47,372 nt of DNA from Anaerolineales bacterium (GCA_016789025.1 JAEURC010000066.1:1-47372), one strand, 5' to 3'; shown: positions 34,835 to 43,661, counted from the first letter of the stretch. Translations and numbers: made by a program. The notes: a model not told the origin generated them from the sequence alone.

Positions 34835-35905
34835 TTACACGCTATGCCGGGTGCTACCGCGTTCAAGTCCCACAAGATAGCGGCTCAACTTATCGAAATC
34901 ATCGAACACCATACCGGCGCCGCGCGCCACACACGTGAGCGGATCTTCGGCAACCCAAACGCGCAATTTCACTTCGTCCGTCAGGCGGTCTGCCAGCCCC
35001 TGCAAGAGACCGCCGCCTCCAGCGAGGCAGATGCCGGCGTCCATCAGGTCGGCAACGATCTCGGGGGGAATTTCATCCAATGCGTCACGGATCGTATCGA
35101 TTATGACCTGCACCGAACCTGCCAGCGCCTCGCGCATTTCTACCGATGAAACTTCGATGCTTTCCGGCAAGCCGGTCACCAGATTCCGTCCGCGCACTTC
35201 CATTGTTTTCTCCGGTTGAAGCGGATACGCCGAACCGATCTTCCATTTGATCTGTTCCGCAACCCCTTCACCAACGAGCAAGTTATATTTATTGCGCAGA
35301 TATTGCACAATATCCTGATCCATCTCATCGCCAGCTACGCGCAGCGAGCGAGAGGCAACCACGCCGCTCATAGACATCACCGCTACTTCCGTCGTTCCGC
35401 CGCCGATATCCACCACCATACTGCCGCGAATTTCACCCATCGGCAAGCCAGCCCCCAGCGCCGCGGCGATCGGCTCCTCGATCATATATGCCGCGCGCGC
35501 GCCAGACGCCATCACCGCGTCATACACGGCGCGTTTTTCCACTTCCGTCACGCCGGTGGGAATTCCCACCACCACACGCGGGCGAGGAAGCGGCACAATA
35601 TTTTGCTCGTGAACTCTGCCAATGAAATATTCCAACATTACCTGAGTAATGTCGAAGTCGGCAATCACGCCATCGCGCAACGGACGCACAACCGCCACAT
35701 TGCTCGGCGTGCGACCCATCATCTCCTTCGCCTCCAAACCGATGGCAAGCGGCTGGCGCAGGCGTTTATCAATCGTCACCCATGAAGGCTCATTGATCAC
35801 AATGCCCTTGCCGCGCACGTTCACCAACGTGTTCGCAGTCCCCAAATCGATCGCAATATCCAGTGAAAATAAGCCCAACAGCCAATTAATCGGGTTGAAC
35901 GCCAA
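34835..35905 (-). CDS. mreB: Rod shape-determining protein MreB (actin homologue)
   Basis: A 356-residue actin-like ATPase. Phosphate 1 motif DIAIDLGTANTLV near residue 15, VVGIPTGVTEVEKRA, phosphate 2 VVDIGGGTTEVAVMS, and the adenosine motif CLAGGGGLLQGLADRL. It forms membrane-bound filaments that guide wall synthesis. The start is a TTG at 35905 with GAGGAG six bases upstream. First gene of the mre-mrdA-min-rodA cluster, with a TATAAT at 35946-35951 on its strand. Confidence 0.96.
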   Translation of the reverse strand: MAFNPINWLLGLFSLDIAIDLGTANTLVNVRGKGIVINEPSWVTIDKRLRQPLAIGLEAKEMMGRTPSNVAVVRPLRDGVIADFDITQVMLEYFIGRVHEQNIVPLPRPRVVVGIPTGVTEVEKRAVYDAVMASGARAAYMIEEPIAAALGAGLPMGEIRGSMVVDIGGGTTEVAVMSMSGVVASRSLRVAGDEMDQDIVQYLRNKYNLLVGEGVAEQIKWKIGSAYPLQPEKTMEVRGRNLVTGLPESIEVSSVEMREALAGSVQVIIDTIRDALDEIPPEIVADLMDAGICLAGGGGLLQGLADRLTDEVKLRVWVAEDPLTCVARGAGMVFDDFDKLSRYLVGLERGSTRHSV

Positions 35906-35945
35906 GGCAGGCTCCTCGATAGCAATTCTTCATACTCGTCGAAGT

Positions 35946-35987
35946 ATTATACCTAACAATCATCAACCTCGTGAAATCACGTATAAT
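35946..35987. promoter_or_regulatory. Back-to-back promoters for mreB and udk
   Basis: TATAAT on the minus strand at 35946-35951 (mreB) and on the plus strand at 35982-35987 (udk) are only 30 bases apart, so their -35 regions overlap. The plus box is nine bases from the udk ATG, which predicts a leaderless or nearly leaderless udk mRNA. Confidence 0.6.
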
Positions 35988-35996
35988 ACGACCCGT

Positions 35997-36620
35997 ATGA
36001 AACATCCAGACCCTCTCGTCATTGGCATCGCAGGCGGCTCAGGCTCTGGAAAAACCACCGTCGCGCAAGCCATCCTCAGCAGGGTCGGGCATGATCGCAT
36101 TGCCTTCCTGCAACACGATTCCTACTACAAAGACCTCAGCGGATTGCCCCCCGTCCAGCGGGCGCAGATCAACTTCGACCACCCCGACTCGCTCGAAACG
36201 GAATTATTGACCGAACACATCGCCTCCCTCCGCGACGGGAAACCTGTGGATGTCCCCGTATATGACTTCGCCACCGATCGTCGCACCGACCGGACCTTCA
36301 TCGTCCAGCCGCGCAGCGTGATTCTCGTGGAGGGCATTCTCATTTTCACTGAAGCCAAATTGCGCAAAATGTTCGACGTGAAAATTTTTGTAGACACCGA
36401 CGCCGACTTGAGATTCATCCGCCGCCTTGAGCGCGATATCCACGAACGCGGGCGCAGTACCGAATCGGTAATTGCTCAATATCAAGCGACCGTCCGCCCG
36501 ATGCACCTCGAATTTGTCGAACCCTCGAAGCGTTACGCCGATGTAATCATCCCCGAAGGCGGATTCAACACCGCCGCATTGGATATGGTCGTGGCGCGGA
36601 TCGAGGCGCTTTTGAAATAG
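35997..36620 (+). CDS. udk: Uridine kinase
   Basis: A 207-residue protein of normal Udk size; it phosphorylates uridine and cytidine with ATP or GTP for pyrimidine salvage. P-loop IAGGSGSGKTTVA near residues 11-22, substrate site LQHDSYYKDLSGL, FDHPDSLETELL and VPVYDFATDRR, and the RRLERDIHERGRS lid. The ATG at 35997 gives the family N-terminus; there is no Shine-Dalgarno and the -10 box ends nine bases upstream. Confidence 0.95.
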   Translation: MKHPDPLVIGIAGGSGSGKTTVAQAILSRVGHDRIAFLQHDSYYKDLSGLPPVQRAQINFDHPDSLETELLTEHIASLRDGKPVDVPVYDFATDRRTDRTFIVQPRSVILVEGILIFTEAKLRKMFDVKIFVDTDADLRFIRRLERDIHERGRSTESVIAQYQATVRPMHLEFVEPSKRYADVIIPEGGFNTAALDMVVARIEALLK

Positions 36621-36711
36621 GTTGTACCTTTTTCTTCTACCAAAACCGAAGAAAGAGGAAAGAAGAAAGACATAGTTATACCCACAAATAACCCGAAACA
36701 GGAGAACATAG

Positions 36712-37224
36712 ATGTCAAAACAATGGTCCACCCCACCCGCAATGCAGATCGACACGAAGAAAAAATATAAAGCGCGCATGGAAACAGACAAAGGCACAAT
36801 GGTCATCGACCTATTTGCCGACAAAACACCCAAGACCGTGAACAGTTTTGTCTTCCTCTCGCGCGAGGGGTTCTACGACAACGTGATCTTTCATCGCGTG
36901 ATCGATAATTTCATGGCGCAGGGCGGCGACCCAACCGGCACCGGCATGGGCGGACCCGGCTACCAATTCGAGGATGAGTTTCACCCCAGCCTGAAACACG
37001 ATAAGCAAGGTATTCTCTCCATGGCAAACGCGGGACCCGGCACGAATGGCTCGCAGTTTTTCATCACCCACGGACCAACACCGCACCTCAATAACCGCCA
37101 CAGCGTCTTCGGTCAAGTTGTGGAAGGCTTGGATGTGTTGATGTCCATTCCCGCGCGCGACCCGAACAACCGCAATGCTCCCGCAGTAAAGATTCTCCGT
37201 GTCACCATCGAAGAAAGCGAATAA
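36712..37224 (+). CDS. Cyclophilin-type peptidyl-prolyl cis-trans isomerase
   Basis: A 170-residue cytoplasmic cyclophilin. Seen: [20 protein letters not shown] (catalytic Arg in FHRV), [19 protein letters not shown] and [15 protein letters not shown]. It speeds proline isomerisation during folding. There is no signal peptide. AGGAGA precedes the ATG. Its 3' end overlaps the next gene by 26 bases in another frame. Confidence 0.95.
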   Translation: MSKQWSTPPAMQIDTKKKYKARMETDKGTMVIDLFADKTPKTVNSFVFLSREGFYDNVIFHRVIDNFMAQGGDPTGTGMGGPGYQFEDEFHPSLKHDKQGILSMANAGPGTNGSQFFITHGPTPHLNNRHSVFGQVVEGLDVLMSIPARDPNNRNAPAVKILRVTIEESE

Positions 37225-37807
37225 ATCGCGCGCACAATCAGAGTCGGCGCCGATTCAGAAGCGAGCAAACCTTCAAACTAACATCCTGCGCGTTCTGGCG
37301 TTCATTATCGTCATTGGGATCACCGTGTTTGTGTTCAGCATCCGCGACCGGGTGGAGGGTTTTGCGGCGTTCGGTTACCCCGGCGTCTTCTTGATCGCCT
37401 TGCTTGCCAACGCGACCATCTTCATCCCCGCGCCCGGTGTGGCGATCATTTACGCCATGGGCGCGGTATTCAACCCCCTGCTCGTCGGTCTTTCAGCAGG
37501 CACAGGCGGCGCGCTTGGGGAACTTTCCGGGTATCTTGCCGGTTTTAGCGGGCAGGCAGTGATCGAAAATACGAGTGTGTATGATCGCATCAAACCCTGG
37601 GTGGATAAATATGGCGGCTGGGCAATCCTCGTATTAGCCGCCGTCCCGAATCCTTTTTTCGATGTGGCTGGCGTTGCGGCAGGCATTGCTAAAATGCCGA
37701 TCCGCACATTCCTTTTCTTTATTTGGATCGGTCAACTGATCAAGATGACGTTTTTTGCATACGCGGGATATTATTCCCTGGAATGGCTCACCCGGTTCTT
37801 TGAGTAA
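37199..37807 (+). CDS. VTT-domain (DedA/SNARE-associated) membrane protein
   Basis: A 202-residue protein with a basic cytoplasmic N-terminus, then four to five membrane segments. The VTT core is seen in [20 protein letters not shown] and [18 protein letters not shown], followed by [18 protein letters not shown]. Relatives include DedA, TVP38 and VMP1; several are lipid scramblases or flippases. It starts at a GTG inside the end of the cyclophilin gene; a later start would shorten only the basic tail, so the exact start is less certain. Confidence 0.83.
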   Translation: MSPSKKANKSRAQSESAPIQKRANLQTNILRVLAFIIVIGITVFVFSIRDRVEGFAAFGYPGVFLIALLANATIFIPAPGVAIIYAMGAVFNPLLVGLSAGTGGALGELSGYLAGFSGQAVIENTSVYDRIKPWVDKYGGWAILVLAAVPNPFFDVAGVAAGIAKMPIRTFLFFIWIGQLIKMTFFAYAGYYSLEWLTRFFE

Positions 37808-38300
37808 TTCACCTTACACGCTGTTCCGTACCGCAAAGTTCACTTTGCGACTCTGGCTGAGAAAAAAAACCAGGCGAATTGCAAGATATTGGACTTATCC
37901 AAATTCATCGAGCAATCCCGATTGAGGCTTTTTTCTAACGCGAAAAGCGCGAATTGAGCGAACCCTTCGACAGGCTCAGGACAAGTTTCGCAAAAAAATT
38001 CGCGGGTTTCGACCGTTTCGCGTAATTCACGTTGAAGTTTTTTGCTCGGTTTAATTGTTAATCTACAAAATCTCGCGTTACGGCTGTCACCGCGTAACAT
38101 GGGTGAGTACATCTTCCATCACAGCAAGGTTCGCTCATAAGTGTTTCCTGCTTAGCCGCAGAGTCCTTTGACCCCGCATGATTTGCCAAGCAAATCACGT
38201 TCGGGGCAGGTGGAGATTCTCTTTTTCTCTGTGATCTCTGCGGCACAAACGACTTTCGCAAGAGATCAAATTAAGAACTGACTTGCTCCTTGCAATCGAG
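37808..38300. other. 493-base gap filled with nested repeats
   Basis: No gene seen. From left: GTACCGCAAAGT/ACTTTGCG at 37828-37849 (inverted copy of part of the 21859-21909 repeat); a CGCGAA-rich repeat at about 37935-38035 related to 7109-7186, with the CCCTTCGACAGGCTCAGGAC mini-repeat (37973-37995) lying inside it; and a 90-base palindrome at 38155-38244. Confidence 0.6.
38155..38244. repeat. 90-base palindromic element
   Basis: Outer arms GCCGCAGAG and CTCTGCGGC, inner arms CCCCG..TGATTTG (38172-38185) and CAAATCA..CGGGG (38191-38206). MITE/REP-like, no ORF. Confidence 0.65.
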
Positions 38301-39431
38301 TCAGGACGTGCCCGAAACGACGATCTCCCCGATCACCTGTTTAAACACAGCCACGCCAGTTCCATAGTTCGCTAGCGCATCCCCGCACGAAGCCCCCTGA
38401 TGATATTCGACCACAACTGCATACGTGCCGGGCGAGGATGGCGCGGTAAGCGTGGCGCTCTCGGTACCAGACGCTCCCGGCGTACCCCCCGGAACACCGG
38501 TATAGGCGCAAGCTCCGCTACTGCTTAGATAACTTAAGCCGGTGATCAATTGAACGCTGCATGTGGGGCAAGAACTGCTCGACACTTGAAAATCATACGT
38601 GACATAGAATTCCTGATTCGGCGCAAGCGTGATCGAAGTTCCAAACGCATAAAGATCGTCGGTTAGAACTACATTGCTTATTGTCAAACCGCCAAACGGA
38701 GTGGGCGTGGGAGTGACCACTGTTACCGCTCCGTTAGACACATCCACATTTTCAATTGCGGATTGAACAAAGTGATCGGCAAGGAGGCGGCCGGTAGACG
38801 ATTCAATGAACCACCATTTCTGTCCGATGGCTGTTTGCTGGGTAACGGACTGTTCCGGTCCCAGAGTGAAATAGAGGGTGAGCTTGCAAGAAGAGTCAAC
38901 CATATATACATCTATGGTTAGTTCGGAGCTATTAAAGAAAGTTGTTAGAGCCGGGGTGGTTGATGGGCGAGGACAAGCCTGTGTAGCCGTGATCGTGGCA
39001 GTGACGGTTGGAGAGGCGGTGAACGTCGGCGTTGAAGTCGGGCTGAATGTAATCGTCGGTGTGGCTGAGGCTGAGGAGGCAGGAACAGAAGTAAAGGTGG
39101 GAGTTGAAGCGGGCGTCAAAACTTCGGGCGTTTGAGAGGAAAGCCCAGAAAGAATCCAACCGACAGGGTCAATGAATTGTTTTGTCGGACGAGGACGTGA
39201 TTCAAATGTGGGCGCCGATATCTGCTCAAGATACGCATTGACCGGTTCCAAAAATGGATCGGAAAAATTTTCGCTGATCTGTTGCTGAGCCGCGCGGGTG
39301 ATGGGATTCTTTGGAAGCGTTCCAAACCCGCCGGTGGTAAGCATGGTTGCGGTCAGCGCGACCACGAAAAGACGCACAGATGAACGACTCCCTGCTCGTC
39401 TCGACGTTTGCGAATGTTGAGAACGCGCCAC
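38301..39431 (-). CDS. Secreted or membrane-anchored protein with VHL-beta-like domain
   Basis: A 376-residue protein. A basic N-terminus and hydrophobic segment (VRLFVVALTATMLTTGGFG) anchor or export it. Residues about 105-160 form a Thr/Ser/Pro-rich linker (TPTFTASPTVTATITAT). Then FFNSSELTIDVYMVDSSCKL with TQQTAIGQKWWFIES matches the pattern of the von Hippel-Lindau beta domain. The C-terminal part, after a TPTPTPFGG linker, is a beta-rich domain ending in a jelly-roll-like strand (SPGTYAVVVEYHQGASC). Starts with GTG, 9 bases after the MscS gene stop. Role unknown; probably cell-surface binding. Confidence 0.72.
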   Translation of the reverse strand: MARSQHSQTSRRAGSRSSVRLFVVALTATMLTTGGFGTLPKNPITRAAQQQISENFSDPFLEPVNAYLEQISAPTFESRPRPTKQFIDPVGWILSGLSSQTPEVLTPASTPTFTSVPASSASATPTITFSPTSTPTFTASPTVTATITATQACPRPSTTPALTTFFNSSELTIDVYMVDSSCKLTLYFTLGPEQSVTQQTAIGQKWWFIESSTGRLLADHFVQSAIENVDVSNGAVTVVTPTPTPFGGLTISNVVLTDDLYAFGTSITLAPNQEFYVTYDFQVSSSSCPTCSVQLITGLSYLSSSGACAYTGVPGGTPGASGTESATLTAPSSPGTYAVVVEYHQGASCGDALANYGTGVAVFKQVIGEIVVSGTS

Positions 39432-39440
39432 GACGATTTC

Positions 39441-40208
39441 CTATGCGTTGGCGTCCAAACTTAACCCCGCTTCTTTGATCGCGTTCACGGCAAGCAGGAA
39501 CAGGCGCGTCATTTCGGGACCCGCATCCAGCCGATCCGTCATATACGCGCGGACTTCAATAATGAAATAACCTTCTTCCGCAGTTTGCACAACGACCGCC
39601 GGCTGATTTAGTGACTTGGCTGAAAGATCGGGGGCAAAACCTGCCGCCGCTTTCTGAATCGCATCAACAGCCACATTCAAATCCTGATTTATCGGCAAGG
39701 GAACCTTTACCGAGATCAGATGACCAGGATGCGCCGAATAATTAATGATCGTCCCGTTGGTCGCTTCCGCATTGCGGATGTAGATCTCATCGCCATTCAC
39801 GGTTTCCAACGTCGTGAGGAAGAGCGACACGTTCGCCACCCTGCCTTCCTTCCCCGCAATGACCACGTAGTCGCCCGCGCTATAGGTGCGTCCGACAAAT
39901 AGACTGACTCCCGCCAACAAGTCTCCGGCGATCCGCTCGGAGCCGATGGCAAACGCGCCGGTGATCGCCGTCACAACGACGACCAGCAACCCCGCCGCGC
40001 CGGTAGTATCCAGAATCACTTTCACGGTCCAGATGCCGATGGCAAGCGCGAGAAAACTCCCGATGAACCGGCTCCACACTTTTCCCATAGGACGGGCAAG
40101 CAAATGACTGACGATCCACGAAACGATCAGCGCAATGAGAATTCCGCCTAAACCGATCAGGATCGCATTCAAGAAGGGACGCAAGGCTTCAAAGACACTG
40201 GTGGACAT
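39441..40208 (-). CDS. MscS-family small-conductance mechanosensitive channel
   Basis: A 255-residue membrane protein. Three membrane segments come first; TM3/pore contains TGAFAIGSERIAGDLLAGVSL (glycine/alanine-rich), then the beta domain starts RTYSAGDYVVIAGKEGRVAN and IYIRNAEATNGTIINYS, all typical of MscS. Such channels open under membrane tension and release solutes. I use ATG 40208, since GAGGTG lies inside the 4-codon upstream extension. Followed by the VHL-like gene after 9 bases. Confidence 0.9.
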   Translation of the reverse strand: MSTSVFEALRPFLNAILIGLGGILIALIVSWIVSHLLARPMGKVWSRFIGSFLALAIGIWTVKVILDTTGAAGLLVVVVTAITGAFAIGSERIAGDLLAGVSLFVGRTYSAGDYVVIAGKEGRVANVSLFLTTLETVNGDEIYIRNAEATNGTIINYSAHPGHLISVKVPLPINQDLNVAVDAIQKAAAGFAPDLSAKSLNQPAVVVQTAEEGYFIIEVRAYMTDRLDAGPEMTRLFLLAVNAIKEAGLSLDANA

Positions 40209-40356
40209 GGGACACCTCATCCAAGTTTTTTTGAATTATAAGACCAAATCCTCCCCGCCGGAATATTCGTCTCGCCGTTTCAGTTCTTCACGAACATTGC
40301 CCAAATCAAGTTCTTCCTGTATGATTTTATTGACACTGGTCAACAAAGGAGACCGA

Positions 40357-41523
40357 ATGAAATTTGAAACACTCGCAGTTCACGCCGGGCAGGAACCCGA
40401 CCCCAACAACGGCGCGGTGATGACGCCCGTATATTTCACATCCACATACATGCAGGACGGGGTTGGAAAACCGCGACAGGGATACGAATATTCGCGCACG
40501 ATGAACCCCACGCGCAAAGCCTTGCAGGATTGTCTCGCCGCGCTCGAAGGCGGTTCCCTTCGACAGGCTCAGGGCAAGGCATTCGGACTGGCATTCGCCT
40601 CCGGTCTCGCGGCAACCGACACCGTCCTTCGTTTACTCAGCGCGGACGCGCACGTGCTGGCGGGCAACGACGTGTACGGCGGCACGTTCCGCCTCTTCGA
40701 CAAAATTTTCCGCCGCTTCAACCTCGACTTTACATTTGCCGACACGACTGATCCCGAATCGGTCGCCGACGCGTTGACCCCCTCCACGCGCCTCGTGTGG
40801 CTCGAGACTCCCACGAATCCATATTTGCGCATCACAGACATCCGCGCTGTGGCAGAGATCGTCCACGCGCACGCGAACAAACCGCTCCTCGTCGTTGACA
40901 ACACATTTGCTACACCGTATCTGCAGCGTCCGCTCGAACTCGGCGCGGACATCGTCGTCCACTCGATGACAAAATACCTCGGCGGTCACTCGGATGTTGT
41001 CGGAGGCGCGGTGATCGTCAAAGACAAAGAACTCGCCGATCGACTCTACTTTTTGCAAAACGCGGTCGGCGCAGTGCCGGGACCGATGGATTGCTTCCTG
41101 GTCTTGCGAGGGATCAAGACCCTCCCCCTCCGCATGGAACGTCACTACGAAAACGCGGCGGCTATCGTTGAATTTTTAGCAAACCATCCCAAAGTGGAAA
41201 AAGTTATTTATCCTTTCCACGCTAGTCATCCGCAGGAAAAAATTGCCAAACACCAAATGAAAAACGGCGGAGGCATGGTCTCGTTCATCGTCAAAGGCGG
41301 AAAGGAAGCCGCGATCCGAGTCGTTGAAGCGACAGAAATCTTCGTGCTCGCCGAATCGCTTGGCGGCGTCGAGTCGCTCATCGAAGTCCCCGCCGCGATG
41401 ACTCATCTTTCAGTGGTCGGCTCCCAACTTGAGGTTGACCCCGCGTTGATCCGCTTATCTGTGGGGATAGAAAATAAAGACGACCTGATCGAAGATATCA
41501 AACAAGCGTTGGAGAAAGCATAA
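40357..41523 (+). CDS. PLP-dependent cystathionine gamma-synthase/lyase family enzyme
   Basis: A 388-residue Cys/Met-metabolism PLP enzyme. TLAVHAGQEPDPNNGAVMTP at the start, the phosphate-binding AFASGLAATDT, LVVDNTFATPYLQ, the Schiff-base Lys in HSMTKYLGGHSDV, and LAESLGGVESLIEVPAAMTH. Synthase (MetB), lyase (MetC/CGL) and O-acetylhomoserine sulfhydrylase cannot be separated safely by eye. A short extra segment, SLRQAQGK, in place of a family gap is encoded by a dispersed mini-repeat. AAAGGAG precedes the ATG, and a terminator follows. Confidence 0.9.
   Translation: MKFETLAVHAGQEPDPNNGAVMTPVYFTSTYMQDGVGKPRQGYEYSRTMNPTRKALQDCLAALEGGSLRQAQGKAFGLAFASGLAATDTVLRLLSADAHVLAGNDVYGGTFRLFDKIFRRFNLDFTFADTTDPESVADALTPSTRLVWLETPTNPYLRITDIRAVAEIVHAHANKPLLVVDNTFATPYLQRPLELGADIVVHSMTKYLGGHSDVVGGAVIVKDKELADRLYFLQNAVGAVPGPMDCFLVLRGIKTLPLRMERHYENAAAIVEFLANHPKVEKVIYPFHASHPQEKIAKHQMKNGGGMVSFIVKGGKEAAIRVVEATEIFVLAESLGGVESLIEVPAAMTHLSVVGSQLEVDPALIRLSVGIENKDDLIEDIKQALEKA
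40556..40577 (+). repeat. Mini-repeat CCCTTCGACAGGCTCAGGGC inside the PLP enzyme gene
   Basis: CCCTTCGACAGGCTCAGGGC plus AA, read in frame as SLRQAQGK between ALEGG and AFGLAF. Same element as at 14972 and 37973. Confidence 0.75.
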
Positions 41524-41597
41524 GACCATGACCACCCTCGAAGTTGATATTTCGAGCCGTTAGCCGCGAACTTTGTCGCCACGCCAACTCACATGAC

Positions 41598-41630
41598 AAA
41601 AGCCGACCAGTTTTAACTTGGTCGGCTTTT
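41598..41630 (+). terminator. Intrinsic terminator, bidirectional
   Basis: AAAAGCCGACCA and TGGTCGGCTTTT flank a 9-base loop. It lies 75 bases after the PLP gene and 73 bases beyond the stop of the convergent phosphatase gene, and can serve both. Confidence 0.88.
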
Positions 41631-41702
41631 ATCTTCCTCCATTCAAAACAGAAAAATTAAAATCCGCGAGAATCCGTGGCTAAGTTTTTCATGAGTCGTG
41701 TT

Positions 41703-42965
41703 TCAACTCGCGTGGATTGCCAATAGCGTCACATCGTCGTCTTGTTTTGCGCCGTTTTGATAATCCATCAACGTGCTGAAGAGGCGATCGCATGCCGCTT
41801 GAGCGGGAAGCGACCGCAATTCCTTCATCGTCTCTTTAATTCGTTCAAGGCCGAAAGGAACCCCATTCGGATCGCGGCAATCGGTCATACCGTCTGTGAA
41901 CATGACCAGCAACGAACCTTTCGCCAGGCGGATACTGTTTTCGTCCAACAGCATATCCTCCCACAACCCAAGCGCCATGCCCGGCTCGTGAGGTAAACGA
42001 TGGATATCGCCGCGTTCGCCGATCAGCAACGGAGGTTCATGTCCCGCGCGGGCATAGGAAAATTCACCTGTGAGAGTGTCCAGCACGCCATACAATGCAG
42101 TAACAAACTGCGTGGATTTTTCGAGGCGGGTGATGTGCTCGTTGACCATGCGCAACACTGCGCCGGGCGATGTGGAATTATCCGCCTCCGCAATAATGAG
42201 CGCGTGCGCCCTCGCCATGAAGATTGCGGATGGAACGCCCTTATCGGAAACATCCCCGATCAAAACGCCCATCTTCCCATTGCCAAGCTCAAACACATCG
42301 TAGAAATCGCCTCCCACCTGACGGGCTGGCAGGATGCGCCCGCCAAAATCATATCCATCCGGCGATGGTAAAACATCCGGGAGAATGGACATTTGAATCT
42401 CAGCAGCAACTTGAAGTTCCTTTTCGAGACGCTCCTTTTCGATCAATTGCTCCTGCGCGGCTTTCAGCTCATCGTAGGCGGTCTGCAACTGACGGTTTTT
42501 CTCGGTCAGGTCGCGAAAGGTCTGCACATTGGTGCTATCGAGGCGCGAACTTAATACGCTGACCATCGCATTTGCCAATTCGGGGTGTCGCTGTAATAAC
42601 TCCTGAAATTGCGTGCGGCTCATACTGAGCAGTAAAACATCGCCACGCGCCCGAGCGCCAGCCGTGCGCCTCCCGCCGGGCATAATGATACCCATCTCGC
42701 CGAGATATTCGCCTTCATTAATAACATTGAGGATCAGTTCGTTCGCAGTCCCCGAAGCCATGTTGATCTCAAGTTGTCCGCGCGCCACGATATACAGGTG
42801 TTCCGCAAGTTCCCCTTCTTTGAACAAAATATCGCCCGGGTTCAAACGCACTCGATCCAGCGCGTTTAAAAGCAGATTTAACTCGTCGAAGGGAAGTTGA
42901 GAAAACAGCGGAATCCGCGTTAACAGGCTTGCGGAAAGATTAGTTGTTTTTAGAGATTCACTCAT
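41703..42965 (-). CDS. cNMP-binding domain fused to SpoIIE-type phosphatase
   Basis: A 420-residue cytoplasmic protein. Residues about 12-135 are a cyclic-nucleotide-binding (CAP-like) fold: RIPLFSQLPFDELNLL and GEYLGEMGIIMPGGRRTAGA. A coiled coil follows (EKNRQLQTAYDELKAAQEQL). The C-terminal half is a SpoIIE/RsbU phosphatase: VGGDFYDVFELGNGKMGVLI, GDVSDKGVPSAIFMA, YARAGHEPPLLI, FTDGMTDCRD and QDDDVTLLAI, with all metal-binding aspartates present. It should dephosphorylate a partner-switching protein in answer to a small ligand; a SpoIIAA-like gene is at 44.2 kb. I start at ATG 42965. Confidence 0.9.
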   Translation of the reverse strand: MSESLKTTNLSASLLTRIPLFSQLPFDELNLLLNALDRVRLNPGDILFKEGELAEHLYIVARGQLEINMASGTANELILNVINEGEYLGEMGIIMPGGRRTAGARARGDVLLLSMSRTQFQELLQRHPELANAMVSVLSSRLDSTNVQTFRDLTEKNRQLQTAYDELKAAQEQLIEKERLEKELQVAAEIQMSILPDVLPSPDGYDFGGRILPARQVGGDFYDVFELGNGKMGVLIGDVSDKGVPSAIFMARAHALIIAEADNSTSPGAVLRMVNEHITRLEKSTQFVTALYGVLDTLTGEFSYARAGHEPPLLIGERGDIHRLPHEPGMALGLWEDMLLDENSIRLAKGSLLVMFTDGMTDCRDPNGVPFGLERIKETMKELRSLPAQAACDRLFSTLMDYQNGAKQDDDVTLLAIHAS

Positions 42966-43025
42966 AGGATGATCAACTTCGCACGAAAGCACAAACACCG
43001 AAAACGAGTTGAAGTTTCAGTAACT

Positions 43026-43661
43026 TCAAAATTCGACCACTTCCTTGCCTGAAAGTTTATTCTGAACCCGCTCCACCACCGTGTCCAAATGTTTCGGTTG
43101 GTGAACGTAATCCAAGTCATCAGTGCGGATCGTAAGCACCGGGCACATATCGAACGCGCCCAGCCACTCGTCGTAAAAAGAATCGAGCAAGGTTAGATAC
43201 TCCGACGTGATGCCCGATTCCATCCCGCGCGCGCGCCGTCGGATGCGATCCATCAACACATTGACCGGCGCTTTCAAATAAATGAGCAGGTTCGGGCGCG
43301 GCATGCTGTTCACCACCAGCTCGAACAAGCGGCGATACGCCAGATAATCGCGTTCGGCAAAATCGCCCATGTGATGCAATGCCCGCGCAAAAATATGGAA
43401 ATCTTCGTAAACACTCCGATCGAGGATCGCCGAACGCGGGTCGCGTGCGGCTTCAAGATACTGATCGGCGCGATGACCAAGGAAAAACACTTGTAGATGA
43501 AACGACCATGAGCGCATGTCACTATAAAAATCAGCCAGATAGGGGTTATCTGCTACCGACTCGTATCCAGTCCGCCAGCCGAGGCGCGAACCGATCCGCT
43601 CCGTAAGCGAGGTCTTGCCGACACCGATATTCCCTGCCACCACCACCTGATATTTCGACAC
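43026..43661 (-). CDS. Deoxynucleoside kinase (dGK/dCK/dAK family)
   Basis: A 211-residue kinase. P-loop VVAGNIGVGKTSL near residues 6-18, the substrate motif PRSAILDRSVYEDFHIFA (DRS), and the lid VLMDRIRRRARGMESGI. It phosphorylates deoxynucleosides to monophosphates for DNA precursor salvage; whether dA, dG or dC is preferred cannot be said. The start is GTG at 43661 with GGAGG four bases upstream (a little close); the longer frame from 43751 includes a probable promoter region and gives a non-family N-terminus. Confidence 0.88.
   Translation of the reverse strand: MSKYQVVVAGNIGVGKTSLTERIGSRLGWRTGYESVADNPYLADFYSDMRSWSFHLQVFFLGHRADQYLEAARDPRSAILDRSVYEDFHIFARALHHMGDFAERDYLAYRRLFELVVNSMPRPNLLIYLKAPVNVLMDRIRRRARGMESGITSEYLTLLDSFYDEWLGAFDMCPVLTIRTDDLDYVHQPKHLDTVVERVQNKLSGKEVVEF

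Noticed and set aside
40330..40335. TTGACA before the PLP enzyme gene as a -35 box
   Set aside because: At the right spacing downstream there is only the ribosome binding site and no -10-like hexamer, so it is probably chance.
40135..40356. Upstream extension of the PLP enzyme gene
   Set aside because: It overlaps the start of the MscS gene; AAAGGAG and the family N-terminus support 40357.
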